The notes under the pieces: generated by a model | Told to the model about the DNA's origin: nothing | The model's input: only the letters and a program-made list of their open reading frames with translations | The model's database searches: none | Assembly (NCBI RefSeq): GCF_014201715.1 | Contig: NZ_JACHFD010000014.1 | Coordinates: 1 to 64,000, forward strand | Length of the DNA: 64,000 bases | DNA from: Haloferula luteola | GTDB taxonomy: Bacteria; Verrucomicrobiota; Verrucomicrobiia; Verrucomicrobiales; Akkermansiaceae | Direction: 5' to 3' | Shown: piece after piece, positions 36,041-45,455 of the stretch | Layout: every line of letters begins with the position of its first letter | Position numbering within the stretch: the first letter of the stretch is position 1 | Program-made: the position numbers and the translations under genes

Positions 36041-37708
36041 TCAACGCCGCCCCGGAGGGCCCTGGTGGAACTCGATCGAGGAGGGAGTGGGATTGGGAGG
36101 GATGTAACTGAAGGGCGCAGGGGCCAGGCCGATGTGCCGGCGGAGAATTTGGCGCACTTCGTCGATGCCTTCTGGGGATTGATGCCCGCTGTGCCAAGAG
36201 GGAACGATTCTTTCGCTGGTGGCGCCATCCAGGTGAGAACTCCAGTAAGCGACGACTCCGTCGCTGGAACGAGGCGTGTTGCCGAAGCCTCGGTCACCGA
36301 TGATCGAATGGTAGGGGATTCCGGTGGCGATGGGGAGGGGATCGACAGCGCGAATGAAGGGGCTGCGAGGAGAAAGGGTGTCGATGCTGTTGGGGACGCG
36401 ATCGAGAACCAGGCCCGAAGAATCGGCGGTGACAACACTCAGGGTGGCATCGCGGACGTCGGCGAGGAAGGTGGGCAACTTGACGAGCCGAGAGCCGATG
36501 CGGCCGATCCAGTTGGTGGCGAGATCGGAGCCGCGGTGGGGTGCATTGATGAAGATGGCGCGGGAAATGTCGCTGCGGGCCTGGAAGATCAGGGATTCTT
36601 CCAGAATACGTCGGCTTTCTCCCCGAACTCGAGACTGGGCAGGCGGGGCGCCGAAATAGTTGCGCCAGATTTGATCGCCGGCATCGGTGACCATGAGGCG
36701 CGAAATCAGTCCCCCCATGCTATGCCCGATGATCACGATCTCTTGATGGCCGGGGCATTCCCGTTGCATGCGATCGAGCTCCCGCCGCAGCAGGGCGGCC
36801 GACCAAGGATACGGATAGCCGCTGGGGTAACTGAAGGTCCAGAATTGGTAGTGTTTCCGGATCTCTGGGTCGGCCATCAGGTTGTAGTACATCGGCGCAA
36901 AGGTGGCCGGAGTATCCTGAAGACCATGAACGAAGAGTATGGGGACCCGTTCTGGATCGTAGGGTTGGATGGGGTGAATCTGAGCGGTGTCGGAGAATCG
37001 ATCCGGGCGGATAAGGCGAATCAGCCCGAATTTGTCGATTCGGGTTTGGCTGAGCGTGAAGCAAGTATTGGAAAGGTAGTCGGCTGCCAGGGGGTAGGTG
37101 TGATTGCCGATGGTGACGGTGGGGTGGTCGTAGGGATCGAGGAAGGTGAGTTCGGCGTGATCTTTGTCGAAACGGACCACGGCCGTGAGCGTCTTGGCGC
37201 GAATATCCGGAGGGAGTGGCCCGGTGGAGGGAGGCGGGTTTTTGATCGAACTGATGAAGGGGGCTCCGATGCCGGGTTGGAGATCGGGGCGGGTGGAGTA
37301 TTTGCCGGTGAATTCGACCGCATCCGTAGGGAGCAGGTCGTAACCATCGGTGTGAAACGCGCAATCGGAGGCTCCGGCGAGAGAAAAAGCGGTGCCCTTG
37401 GAGTGCCAGGTGGCCTGCCACGGATGGAGCTGGGCTTCGTTGAGGTGGCCCACCAAACGCGCGGTGAGGTAATTGTATTCTGGAATGGCCTCGGATTGGC
37501 CGGCGGCGACCGCTCGCCATGCGATTTGAAGATTCTGAAGGAGGTCGGTGAGATCGTCCTCTCCATGAGTGGCGCGAGCCGCTTCGAGATGGTCGGCGGA
37601 GGTGACGATGGAGGGTGGAACGGGCGGCGGAACTTCGCGACGGGCAATCGGAGCCACGCAGGAAGCCGCCAGAAGGCCGAGGGGAAGGAGTCGATGAAAA
37701 GAGTTCAG
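36041..37708 (-). CDS. Predicted lipoprotein with alpha/beta-hydrolase (lipase-like) domain
   Basis: A protein of about 555 residues. The C-terminal half is an alpha/beta hydrolase: VPILFVHGLQDTPATF (oxyanion region), VIIGHSMGGLISRL (nucleophile Ser) and a late SGHQSP His. It resembles PGAP1/triacylglycerol-lipase-type enzymes. A GTG at 37657 opens the shortest plausible frame, but 17 codons upstream in the same frame encode a hydrophobic leader ending LLAASC, a lipobox, and the only start-like codon there is CTG at 37708. I extend to it, marking the start as uncertain. Substrate unknown. Confidence 0.7.
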   Translation of the reverse strand: MNSFHRLLPLGLLAASCVAPIARREVPPPVPPSIVTSADHLEAARATHGEDDLTDLLQNLQIAWRAVAAGQSEAIPEYNYLTARLVGHLNEAQLHPWQATWHSKGTAFSLAGASDCAFHTDGYDLLPTDAVEFTGKYSTRPDLQPGIGAPFISSIKNPPPSTGPLPPDIRAKTLTAVVRFDKDHAELTFLDPYDHPTVTIGNHTYPLAADYLSNTCFTLSQTRIDKFGLIRLIRPDRFSDTAQIHPIQPYDPERVPILFVHGLQDTPATFAPMYYNLMADPEIRKHYQFWTFSYPSGYPYPWSAALLRRELDRMQRECPGHQEIVIIGHSMGGLISRLMVTDAGDQIWRNYFGAPPAQSRVRGESRRILEESLIFQARSDISRAIFINAPHRGSDLATNWIGRIGSRLVKLPTFLADVRDATLSVVTADSSGLVLDRVPNSIDTLSPRSPFIRAVDPLPIATGIPYHSIIGDRGFGNTPRSSDGVVAYWSSHLDGATSERIVPSWHSGHQSPEGIDEVRQILRRHIGLAPAPFSYIPPNPTPSSIEFHQGPPGRR

Positions 37709-37739
37709 GACTTCGGTCTATTCGAGAAGAAGGGAGGAT

Positions 37740-38363
37740 TCAAGGCAGCAGGCCCGGAGGGGTGCCGTATCCAACGAGGCGAGACTTCGAGTCGGCGCGC
37801 GGGACTCTCAGATCATAAACTCCGAATCCGCAACGAGGGACGCCTCGGTAGCTGCGACCATCGGTCGATCCGATCATCACAGGACGTCCATCTTTTTCCC
37901 AACCGAGAAACATCTGAACGTGCGTGACGCCATTGGTGCGGCCATCGGTGGGTTGATAGGTGCCCGACCAGAAAATCAGATCGCCGGGTTGAAGAAGGTT
38001 GAAGGCGGGGTGGGTGAGATCGCGCGCGCCAGGGGGGACATGCACAAGATTGCCGGATGCTTCGATCCAATCGAACTGGGCGGACGAACTGCGAGGCGGT
38101 TCGAGTCCAGCGCGGTGGAGAAGATAGACCATGGAGCCGGAACAATCGAAGCCCCCCTGGTCGGGATCGGCGCTGCCGAAAATATAAGCGGAGAGCTGGA
38201 GATCTCGAGCGGTGGTCAGGGCATCTGCGACGAGCTTCCTGGGGGCCTCGGGGAGGTCCGAAGGAAGCTTCAATGCGTCCCATTCCAACTGTGCGGGCTT
38301 TTCCCTCGGCGCGGCGGTGAGGGATGCCAGGAGCAGCGGAAGCAATGCAAGTCGACGGATCAT
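37740..38363 (-). CDS. NlpC/P60-family cysteine peptidase, secreted
   Basis: A 207-residue protein with a signal peptide (MIRRLALLPLLLASLTA). The NlpC/P60 domain has the catalytic Cys74 in GFDCSGSMVYLLH, the LLQPGDLIFW strand and the His of GVTHVQMFLG. It would cut peptide bonds in peptidoglycan stems. The stop is 31 bases before the CTG start of the lipase-like gene and the M16 gene is 53 bases upstream; all run leftward. Confidence 0.9.
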   Translation of the reverse strand: MIRRLALLPLLLASLTAAPREKPAQLEWDALKLPSDLPEAPRKLVADALTTARDLQLSAYIFGSADPDQGGFDCSGSMVYLLHRAGLEPPRSSSAQFDWIEASGNLVHVPPGARDLTHPAFNLLQPGDLIFWSGTYQPTDGRTNGVTHVQMFLGWEKDGRPVMIGSTDGRSYRGVPRCGFGVYDLRVPRADSKSRLVGYGTPPGLLP

Positions 38364-38416
38364 GGCACCTCCAATCTAGCACGAGATGGGGAGTGGGCCG
38401 AGGTCGATACCAAGCA

Positions 38417-40924
38417 TTATTCGGGCATCACGATACTGACGCAGGGTGGGAGGGCCAGCAGTCGGGAGGCTGCCGAGCGTACCTCATCCGGCGTGAGGGC
38501 CTGATAGATCCCGGTCAACTCACGGTGGTGAGTGGCAGGGAGCCCAAAGAGCGTGTCGATCGCTGCGTGGCGGGCGATCGAGGCCGGAGATTGTTGGTCG
38601 AGTGCCGTGGCCGATAGGACTGTGGCCCGCACCCGTTCGAAGGCTTCCTCGGGAATGCCCTGGGTGGCGAGTTGGGAGATTTCTTTGAGCAACTCGGTGC
38701 GGGCGAGTTCGAGTTGGCTGGGGTCGGTGGCGAGGTAGAAAGCAAAGAGGCCGGTATCGAAACCGTGGAATTGGGTCGCGCCAACCTGGTAGGCCAGGCC
38801 GAGATCTTCGCGAATGCGCATGAAGAGGGGGCCCGCCATGTCGCTGCACCACTCTTGGAGGAAACGCAGGGCATGACGATCCTCGTCGAGCGCTGCGCAA
38901 CCTCGATAGCCGAGGGTGAGGACAGCTTGTTTTTTGGCGAGGTGTTGGAGTCGCTCTCCTGATTCGGGAAGCTTGGAAGCGGCAGGGAGCCAAGGATCCC
39001 CGCCTTCCAAGCCTGCAAAGGCGGCCGTGATCAGTTCGCGGGCTCGTGACAGGTCGAAGTCTCCAGCAAGTGCCAAAGTAAGGTTTGGACCTCGGAAGTG
39101 CAGAGAATGGTGGGCAGCCAGGGCGAGGCGATCGAGGTGCGCGAGAGAGGTCTCGGTGCCGAGAGAGGCGAGCCCGTATCCACTTTCTCCAAAGAGCAAT
39201 GGGCGCAGGTTGCGGAATGCGAGGGAAAGGGGGTCTTCTTGGGTCTCTTGGAGGGTGGCGAGCTGGGATGCTCGTTCTCGCTCGATGGCATCTGATGGCA
39301 GAGCGGGGGAGCAGAGAATTTCACCAAACAAGGGCAGCAGGGTTTCAAGATCTCCGGACAATCCTGAGAGCTGCGCGATGATGGAGTTGTTCCCGGCGGA
39401 GGCTCCGAACGAAGCTCCCAGGGATTCCAGAGTGAGCGCCAGCTCGGCGGCATCGTGCCTGAGGGTTCCGTGAGGCAGCGCGGCTGCGAGAAGCCGATTG
39501 ATGCCAGCCGTTGCTGACGATTCGGCGGGCGCTCCGGCGCGAATGACGGCCTGAAGGGAAATCAGGGGAATGCGAGCATCGGCGAGGAGGGAGACTTGGG
39601 TTCCATTGGGGAGAGAGAAGGACTCCGGCGATGGGGCTTCGACTGCCATTCGTGCGGTGGCGGTGGATTCCGGAGCGTCGATAGGATCGAGAAACGTCAG
39701 GATCTCTGGTGTGGTCAGCAAGTTGCCAAGAGCACGGCGAATATCGGCAGCGGTGACCCGATCGAGCTGTTGAAGGTAGTGACGCGTGTGGTCGAGATCA
39801 CGAGCTTCGTGCCAATTGGAGGCGAGGTCGGTGGCGCGTCCCGATACGGTGGTAAGGGTCTTGATCTGGGTGCTGGCGATTTGGCGACGAGCCTTTTCGA
39901 GATCGTGATCGAGAGCTGTCGACGGAAAGGCGGCGATCAACTGTCGCAGGGCAGCGAGCAATTCATCGCGATGTTCAGGGAGGACCTCCGCGGAGACGGC
40001 GAACAGTCCGGGTGAACCCACGGGCGTCCAGCACCAGGCACTGATCTCCAGGGCCAGAGGGCGCTCTTCGCGGAGGGCGCGATAGAGACGGGCGGAGCGG
40101 CCGCGGCCAAGGATCGCCGCGGCAAGATCCAAGGCAGGTTGATCGGGATGGCCCGCAGGAGGGGTTTGCCAGGCCAAGGTGAGTCGACTCGCAGGCACGG
40201 CGAAGGTGGCGCGACCGACACGGGGGGAGAGTAGGTGGGGCTCACTGGGGAGAGTGGGCTCATGTTCCATTCCGCGGGGAAGGTCGCCAAATAGGGAAAG
40301 GATGGTTTCCCTCACTTCTGCGGGATCGAAATCGCCCGATAAGCACAGACAGGCCCGGTTGGGGGTGTAGCGGGTGGCGTGGTAGCGGCGGAGATCGTCG
40401 TAGGTGATTTGGTCGAAGAGTTCGCGGTGGCCAATCACGGGTTGGCGGCGAGCATCGCGGATGAATGCGGTGTCAAAGAGCAGGCGATGGCCGCGATCAT
40501 CAGGATCGTCGAGCCCCATGTCGATTTCGCGGCGGATCACGTCTTTTTCCTTCTCGAACTCCGATTCGGGGAGATGGGGGTGAAAAACCATGGCGGCGAG
40601 GACCTCGAGGAACGATCGAAGTCCCAAGGCGGGGCCATCGATGTAGTAAACGGTGCGATCGAAGGTGGTGTAGGCATTCCAGTGACCGCCTCCTGCCTGA
40701 ACGGTTTCGGCCAACTCGGAAGGTCCGAAGCGTCCCCCTCCCTTGAAGACCATGTGTTCGAGGAAGTGCGAGAGGCCGGAGCCAAGGAGGGGGCCTTCAT
40801 GGATGGAACCGGTTTCCACCCAAACTTGGGCAGAAACGACGGGTGCAACCGGGGAAGGATCGAGGATAAGAGTGAGCCCGTTAGGGAGGGTTTCGGAAGT
40901 GGCTGCAGTCGCTGGGAAATCCAT
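38417..40924 (-). CDS. M16-family (insulinase/pitrilysin) metallopeptidase
   Basis: A protein of 835 residues with two tandem M16 domain pairs, as in fused pitrilysin-type enzymes. The inverted zinc motif HFLEH (His53, Glu56, His57) is in the first half, with downstream TYDDLRRYHATRYTPNRACL. The second half, starting about residue 430, lacks the HxxEH motif, as expected for the structural half. No signal peptide is evident, so location is uncertain. ATG 40924 is preferred over the TTG three codons earlier. Confidence 0.9.
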   Translation of the reverse strand: MDFPATAATSETLPNGLTLILDPSPVAPVVSAQVWVETGSIHEGPLLGSGLSHFLEHMVFKGGGRFGPSELAETVQAGGGHWNAYTTFDRTVYYIDGPALGLRSFLEVLAAMVFHPHLPESEFEKEKDVIRREIDMGLDDPDDRGHRLLFDTAFIRDARRQPVIGHRELFDQITYDDLRRYHATRYTPNRACLCLSGDFDPAEVRETILSLFGDLPRGMEHEPTLPSEPHLLSPRVGRATFAVPASRLTLAWQTPPAGHPDQPALDLAAAILGRGRSARLYRALREERPLALEISAWCWTPVGSPGLFAVSAEVLPEHRDELLAALRQLIAAFPSTALDHDLEKARRQIASTQIKTLTTVSGRATDLASNWHEARDLDHTRHYLQQLDRVTAADIRRALGNLLTTPEILTFLDPIDAPESTATARMAVEAPSPESFSLPNGTQVSLLADARIPLISLQAVIRAGAPAESSATAGINRLLAAALPHGTLRHDAAELALTLESLGASFGASAGNNSIIAQLSGLSGDLETLLPLFGEILCSPALPSDAIERERASQLATLQETQEDPLSLAFRNLRPLLFGESGYGLASLGTETSLAHLDRLALAAHHSLHFRGPNLTLALAGDFDLSRARELITAAFAGLEGGDPWLPAASKLPESGERLQHLAKKQAVLTLGYRGCAALDEDRHALRFLQEWCSDMAGPLFMRIREDLGLAYQVGATQFHGFDTGLFAFYLATDPSQLELARTELLKEISQLATQGIPEEAFERVRATVLSATALDQQSPASIARHAAIDTLFGLPATHHRELTGIYQALTPDEVRSAASRLLALPPCVSIVMPE

Positions 40925-41050
40925 GTGGATCAAAACTGTCCATCGCAGAGCTTCAGCGGAAAGGGAAAATTCGCGGCAGCGTCGTTAGGTCACGAGAGTG
41001 AACGGGTTTCTCACTTGGATTCGTAGCCGGATCGGCGTAGTTCCGATGCT

Positions 41051-41512
41051 ATGAATCGCAATGCGGGCGTGTGGATTTGGTTGGGAGTTTTGGGCGTTTT
41101 GACGCTCTGCGCCGCCTTTGGAGGCTATAAGGTTTATCAAAAGTGGCAGGCCCGAAAATGGATGCAATGGGAGGGACGGATGGTCTGGCAGGCGCCGGAG
41201 CCTCTGAGCGACGACAAGCTCGCCGAACTGGCGAAAAAGATGGATGAAAACCTCGATTTGGCGGAGGTGGTCGATCCTGTGATGGAGGAGCTATCGTTGC
41301 CTGCCAAATGGGATCTCGATCGAGATGCTGCAAGGGCCAAGCTTCGGGAGGCCACCACCGTCAAAGTGGTGGACGGGCAAATTCTGATCACCGTGCGTGA
41401 TCGCGAGAAAGAAATGGTGCCGGTGCTGCAGAAGTCCTTGGCAGCGTCTTACGATTTGGCCGCTCGCCGGAAGATGGGCGCTGCAGGGGCGCCTGTGGAG
41501 ACTTCTCCCTGA
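41051..41512 (+). CDS. Single-pass membrane protein of unknown function
   Basis: A 153-residue protein with one N-terminal hydrophobic segment (about 7-27, WIWLGVLGVLTLCAAFGG) and a charged, helical remainder in which a strand-like VVDGQILITVRDREK is visible. No known motif. It starts after the divergent M16 gene and converges with a PEP-CTERM gene. Function unknown. Confidence 0.65.
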   Translation: MNRNAGVWIWLGVLGVLTLCAAFGGYKVYQKWQARKWMQWEGRMVWQAPEPLSDDKLAELAKKMDENLDLAEVVDPVMEELSLPAKWDLDRDAARAKLREATTVKVVDGQILITVRDREKEMVPVLQKSLAASYDLAARRKMGAAGAPVETSP

Positions 41513-41515
41513 AGA

Positions 41516-41546
41516 AAATAGAGCCGACCGGTGTCCCGGTCGGCTC
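41516..41546 (-). terminator. Terminator after PEP-CTERM gene 41572-42378
   Basis: An exact 11-base stem (GAGCCGACCGG with CCGGTCGGCTC) and four-base loop is followed, reading leftward, by TATTTTCTTC. It ends the PEP-CTERM transcript; the convergent membrane-protein gene stops just before it. Confidence 0.8.
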
Positions 41547-41571
41547 CAAAGCATGAGCGAATCCGATTTGA

Positions 41572-42378
41572 TTAGATTCGACGACGGCGAACCAAACCGA
41601 AGGCACCCAAGGCGCCGAACAGGATAGCGGCCGAAGGTTCAGGCACGGCTTCACCACTGATGGCCATGACGGCGAGCTTTCCGCCCCCCGTGTTGGTGAT
41701 GGTGACAGACTCAAGGACTTTTGCCTGGTCCGTGGCGGTAAGAGTCAGCAGTGACTCGTTGATGGCAATCGAGTCGCTGGTGCCGCGGAACAGCACGGTG
41801 TAGCCTTCCTCGCTTTTGTTCGCCGCACGGCCTCCGACCACCACCGCGCGGTCCGCATTGGTGTTGAACCAATCGGTTCCGATGCCGGTTCCTGAAGCGA
41901 TCGTGTATTCCGAGGTGGAAGAATCGGAGAAGGTCAAAGTCACGGTGGCGGAAGTCGCGCCACCCGAAGTGGACCCGAACAGGGCGATCGAGGAGTAGCT
42001 GGCAGGTGTGGACAGCGTCAGCGTGCCAGTGAGCAGCGGGCCGGACGGACCGGCGCTCGTCAGAAGCAGAGCATTGGAGCCAGAGAAACTTTGGAACTCG
42101 AAGGTTCCATTGCCCGTCATGCTGGCGATGGTGCCGGAGGTGAGACCTTCGAAGAACTCGCTCGAGCCGGAGGTGCCGAGGTAGTTGCCTTCTTCAATCC
42201 ACGTCCAGTTCTCGAACGAGCCGAGACCATTGTCCATGGTGGAGGTGACAGCGGTGCTATACGGGGATGGATCGTTGAGGACAATGTCCTCACTCCATCC
42301 CGTGACCGCGATCGTACTGACGGCGGCGTGAACCGAGGGGAGGGCCAACGCGAGTACGCTTGGGATCAGGTGCTTCAT
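41572..42378 (-). CDS. PEP-CTERM-anchored secreted protein (first of three)
   Basis: A 268-residue secreted protein with a signal peptide (MKHLIPSVLALALPSVHAA) and a C-terminal sorting signal: VPEPSAAILFGALGAFG then RRRR. The body is Ser/Thr/Gly-rich and beta-strand-like (GTLTLSTPASYSSIALFG), without an enzymatic motif. PEP-CTERM proteins are processed by exosortase and are usually linked to exopolysaccharide. No exosortase lies in the window. The exact domain is unknown. Confidence 0.85.
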   Translation of the reverse strand: MKHLIPSVLALALPSVHAAVSTIAVTGWSEDIVLNDPSPYSTAVTSTMDNGLGSFENWTWIEEGNYLGTSGSSEFFEGLTSGTIASMTGNGTFEFQSFSGSNALLLTSAGPSGPLLTGTLTLSTPASYSSIALFGSTSGGATSATVTLTFSDSSTSEYTIASGTGIGTDWFNTNADRAVVVGGRAANKSEEGYTVLFRGTSDSIAINESLLTLTATDQAKVLESVTITNTGGGKLAVMAISGEAVPEPSAAILFGALGAFGLVRRRRI

Positions 42379-42608
42379 TTGGGTTGATAGGTTGGGTTGA
42401 TCGCCGTGGGTCGGCGTCTCCCTTACTTAAAGCACCCCTCATGCCTGAATGTCGAGCACCTGCTGCTTCCTGCATTCGCACGGCTCATGGGCGTCTTGCA
42501 TTCGCCCTCCATTTTCTCAGGTGTGAAACGATTCCTGTTAGTTTCTTGGGAGAACTCTAGCCTCCGAAAAAAGTTGGGAGGCGGGTTCCTCCCATGAAGG
42601 GTCCTCGG

Positions 42609-44240
42609 TTAGGCTGTCACGGCGCCGCGATCATCATTGAGGCCGGACTTCTCGAGGAAGTAGTCGTAGCCTCCGGTGTAGCGGGTCATGACGCTGTGGG
42701 TGTCGTCCTCGCTGCGGGCGATGTGCAGAGTGGTCTCCGCGAGGTGGCGGATGAAGTGCACGTCGTGGGAGATGAAGACGAGAGTGCCCTCATAGGTCTT
42801 CAAGGCATTGACCAGCGAGTCGATGGAAAGAATGTCGAGGTGGGTGGTCGGTTCGTCCATCAGCAGGAGGTTGGGCGGATCGACGAGGAATTTCACCAGG
42901 TTGAGACGGGATTTTTCCCCTCCTGAGAGCACGCCGCAGCGTTTCTCGACATCGGCTCTGCGGAAGAGGAAGGATCCCAGAATGGCGCGGGCATCTTCTT
43001 CACGCAGGGTGGGGCAGGAGCCGAGGACCTCCTCGAGGACGGTATTGTCCTCGTTGAGCGTTTCCGAACGGTGCTGAGAGTAGTATCCCATCTTTGTCAG
43101 GTAGCCGACTTCGCGTTTGCCACCGGTGATTTCGAGTTGCCCGGCGAGGAGTTTGAGAAGGGTGGATTTGCCCGCGCCGTTGGGACCGACGAGAACGATC
43201 TTGTCGCCACGTTCGATGGTCAAATCGAGGCCCTGATAGATGGTCTTGTCGTTGCCATAGGAGAAGTCGATCTTGTCGAGTTCGACGACCTTTTGGTTTG
43301 AGCGAGCAGGCTGAGGAAACTGAAATTTGAAGGGTTTCCGTGGTGCACGGGGCTTTTCCACTTTGTCCAATTTCTCGAGAAACTTGATTCGCGATTGGAC
43401 TTGAGAGGCCTTGGATCCGACTTGGCGGAAGCGGTCGATGAATTCCTGATGGCCAGCGATTTCCTTCTGCTGGTTTCGGTAGGCTTGAACTTTTTGTTCG
43501 TAGCGTGCTTCTCGTTGTTCGAGGTAGCTGGAGTAGTTTCCGGTGTAGTGGATGAGTTCGGCGGCATCGGGGTCGATCTCGACGACGGTTTCGACGATGG
43601 CATCCATGAAATCTCGGTCGTGGGAAATCATGAAGATGGCTCCGGGGTAATTCTGAAGGTACCGCTGGAACCAAAGGAGGGAAAGCAGGTCGAGGTGGTT
43701 GGTGGGCTCGTCCAACATCAGGAGGTCGGGCTCCATGACCAGCAATCGGGCGAGGTAAGCACGCATCACCCAGCCGCCGGAGTATTCGCGGGCAGGCTTG
43801 TTGAAGTCGGCTTCTTTGTAGCCGAGTCCCGAAAGAATTTTCTTCGCCTTGGGTTCGAGTTGGTAGCCGTTGTGGAGATTGAACTGATCCTGGGCGTGGG
43901 CGTATTCGGGGGTGTCGATGGTGCCGGCCTTTTCGTGTTCGCGCATGGTGCGGAGGTCGTCCACCATCTCGGGAGTGACGCCCATGGCGATCTCCAGCAC
44001 CGTTTCGTCGCCGGGGTCCCCCGCTTCCTGGGCGAGACTGCCGGTGATGGCGTATTCGTCGCGCTCCACGGTGCCGCTGTCGATTTCCTCGGATCCGAGG
44101 ATCATTTTGAAGAGGGTGGACTTTCCGGCGCCGTTCGGTCCGACGAGGGCGACACGTTCGCCCCAGTTGATCGTCAGATCGGCCTCGCGGAAAAGCGTGC
44201 GGCCGCCGAGGGTTTTGGAGAGGTTGTGAATCGTGAGCAC
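42609..44240 (-). CDS. ABC-F family ATPase (ribosome-associated, EttA/Uup-like)
   Basis: A 543-residue soluble protein with two ABC domains: Walker A GPNGAGKSTL in both halves, signature YSGGWVMRAYLARLL in the first and LSGGEKSRLNLVKFL in the second, Walker B LLMLDEPTNHLD and LLLMDEPTTHLD, and a charged linker (KQVQSRIKFLEKLDK region). No membrane segments. ABC-F proteins act on the ribosomal E site. GTG at 44240 (VLTIHNLSK) is preferred over a TTG at 44282. Confidence 0.93.
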   Translation of the reverse strand: MLTIHNLSKTLGGRTLFREADLTINWGERVALVGPNGAGKSTLFKMILGSEEIDSGTVERDEYAITGSLAQEAGDPGDETVLEIAMGVTPEMVDDLRTMREHEKAGTIDTPEYAHAQDQFNLHNGYQLEPKAKKILSGLGYKEADFNKPAREYSGGWVMRAYLARLLVMEPDLLMLDEPTNHLDLLSLLWFQRYLQNYPGAIFMISHDRDFMDAIVETVVEIDPDAAELIHYTGNYSSYLEQREARYEQKVQAYRNQQKEIAGHQEFIDRFRQVGSKASQVQSRIKFLEKLDKVEKPRAPRKPFKFQFPQPARSNQKVVELDKIDFSYGNDKTIYQGLDLTIERGDKIVLVGPNGAGKSTLLKLLAGQLEITGGKREVGYLTKMGYYSQHRSETLNEDNTVLEEVLGSCPTLREEDARAILGSFLFRRADVEKRCGVLSGGEKSRLNLVKFLVDPPNLLLMDEPTTHLDILSIDSLVNALKTYEGTLVFISHDVHFIRHLAETTLHIARSEDDTHSVMTRYTGGYDYFLEKSGLNDDRGAVTA

Positions 44241-44326
44241 GTGAGGGGGGTAGGGGGGATTGCCGGGATTTTCAATCTTCAACGGGCGATTTTCCCGAGA
44301 TCAAGGGACTTGAAGGGAAAGCCGGG

Positions 44327-45361
44327 ATGGCGGAGAACGAGAAGGTGAATCGGAGACATTGGTTGTTATTGGCGGGAGGTGGATGGGTCGGCGGTTGTTT
44401 GCCCTTTTCCGGTGGCGGCGTGCGGAGCTGGGATCGCGGGACGCTTGATGAGGCGGAGAAGATCCTTTCTGCGACGGGTTGCAGGGGCTGGGGAGCCTGG
44501 GAAGAGGGCACTCTGAAGAAAGCCTGGCGCACTCACGAGCAGGGGCCGGTGATGAGCATCACCAAGACGCTGGCGATGCTTGGCGGAGTCAAAGCTGCGG
44601 AGCAGGGTTGGCTTTCCCTTGATGAACGAGTGGCGGAAACGTTGACGGAGTGGCAGGGAGTTGAAGGCAAGCAAGAGATCCGGATTCAGATGCTTTTGCA
44701 GATGACAGCGGGTTTGGATGAGGGGGTGGCAGCGCTCTACCGCGCGCATCCGCAAGACAAGGGAAGCGTGGCGATGGCATTGCCCTTGCGTGAGGCTCCG
44801 GGGGAAGGGTTTCGATATGGCCCCGCGTGCTGGGAGCTCCTGGGTGAGGTGCTGAAAAGGAAATGCGCCGCACGAGGGACGACGGTGGAGAGGTTTCTTC
44901 AGTCGGCGGTGATGCGCCCTATCGGTCTCACGGGTGGTGATTGGAAGAAGGATGGCAGTGGGCAGATCTATCTATCGACAGGAGCCGAGTTGACGGTCAC
45001 TGGTTTGGGGCGTTTGGGGAGGACCTTGGTGGAGTTGCTCAATGGCCGCGATGCGGCGGGGCTGAGTGCCTCTCATTTCCGCGCTTGGACTCGCCCTTCA
45101 TCGGCGAATTCGATGTTTGGAGGGGGGCTTTGGAGAAATCGTGGGAGTCGGGAAATCGAGGTCGAAGATCAGTTGGACCAGCCTCAGTCCGCAGCGTTCT
45201 GGAATGGGGCATGCCTATCGCGTCATCAGCCGGGATCGCTGGTGGCTTTGATCGGCTCGTCAGGGCAGCGGGTGTGGATCTGGCCAGAAGAAGGGCGTGT
45301 GCTGGCCCGCTTAGGGTACTCTCCTCAATGGAAAGATCGGCCACTTTTGGCAGTGGTCTGA
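44327..45361 (+). CDS. Beta-lactamase-fold serine hydrolase
   Basis: A 344-residue protein with a hydrophobic N-terminal leader preceded by RR (VNRRHWLLLAGGGWVGGC, possibly Tat or lipoprotein type). The SxxK motif is S77-I-T-K80. The second motif region (FRYGPACWELLG) keeps Tyr but has Pro where class C enzymes carry Asn. A GSSG near the C-terminus may stand for the third motif. It may be a D-Ala-type peptidase or esterase rather than an antibiotic resistance enzyme; activity is unproven. Confidence 0.75.
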   Translation: MAENEKVNRRHWLLLAGGGWVGGCLPFSGGGVRSWDRGTLDEAEKILSATGCRGWGAWEEGTLKKAWRTHEQGPVMSITKTLAMLGGVKAAEQGWLSLDERVAETLTEWQGVEGKQEIRIQMLLQMTAGLDEGVAALYRAHPQDKGSVAMALPLREAPGEGFRYGPACWELLGEVLKRKCAARGTTVERFLQSAVMRPIGLTGGDWKKDGSGQIYLSTGAELTVTGLGRLGRTLVELLNGRDAAGLSASHFRAWTRPSSANSMFGGGLWRNRGSREIEVEDQLDQPQSAAFWNGACLSRHQPGSLVALIGSSGQRVWIWPEEGRVLARLGYSPQWKDRPLLAVV

Positions 45362-45401
45362 GCTGTTGAGGCTCCGTGGGGAAGAGGCGTGGGGGAGAAT
45401 G

Positions 45402-45430
45402 AAAAAGCCCCGGCATGGGCCGGGGCTTTC
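45402..45430. terminator. Bidirectional-type terminator hairpin
   Basis: AAAGCCCCGGC and GCCGGGGCTTT form a stem between the convergent serine-hydrolase and PEP-CTERM genes. Read leftward it is followed by five T; read rightward it has only three. Confidence 0.8.
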
Positions 45431-45455
45431 CCTGAGACCGGAAGATTGCCGAGCT

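Noticed and set aside
36011-37927. A 638-residue open frame antisense to the lipase-like gene
   Set aside because: High-GC antisense shadow; no recognisable domain, and the opposite strand holds a GHSMGG alpha/beta hydrolase.
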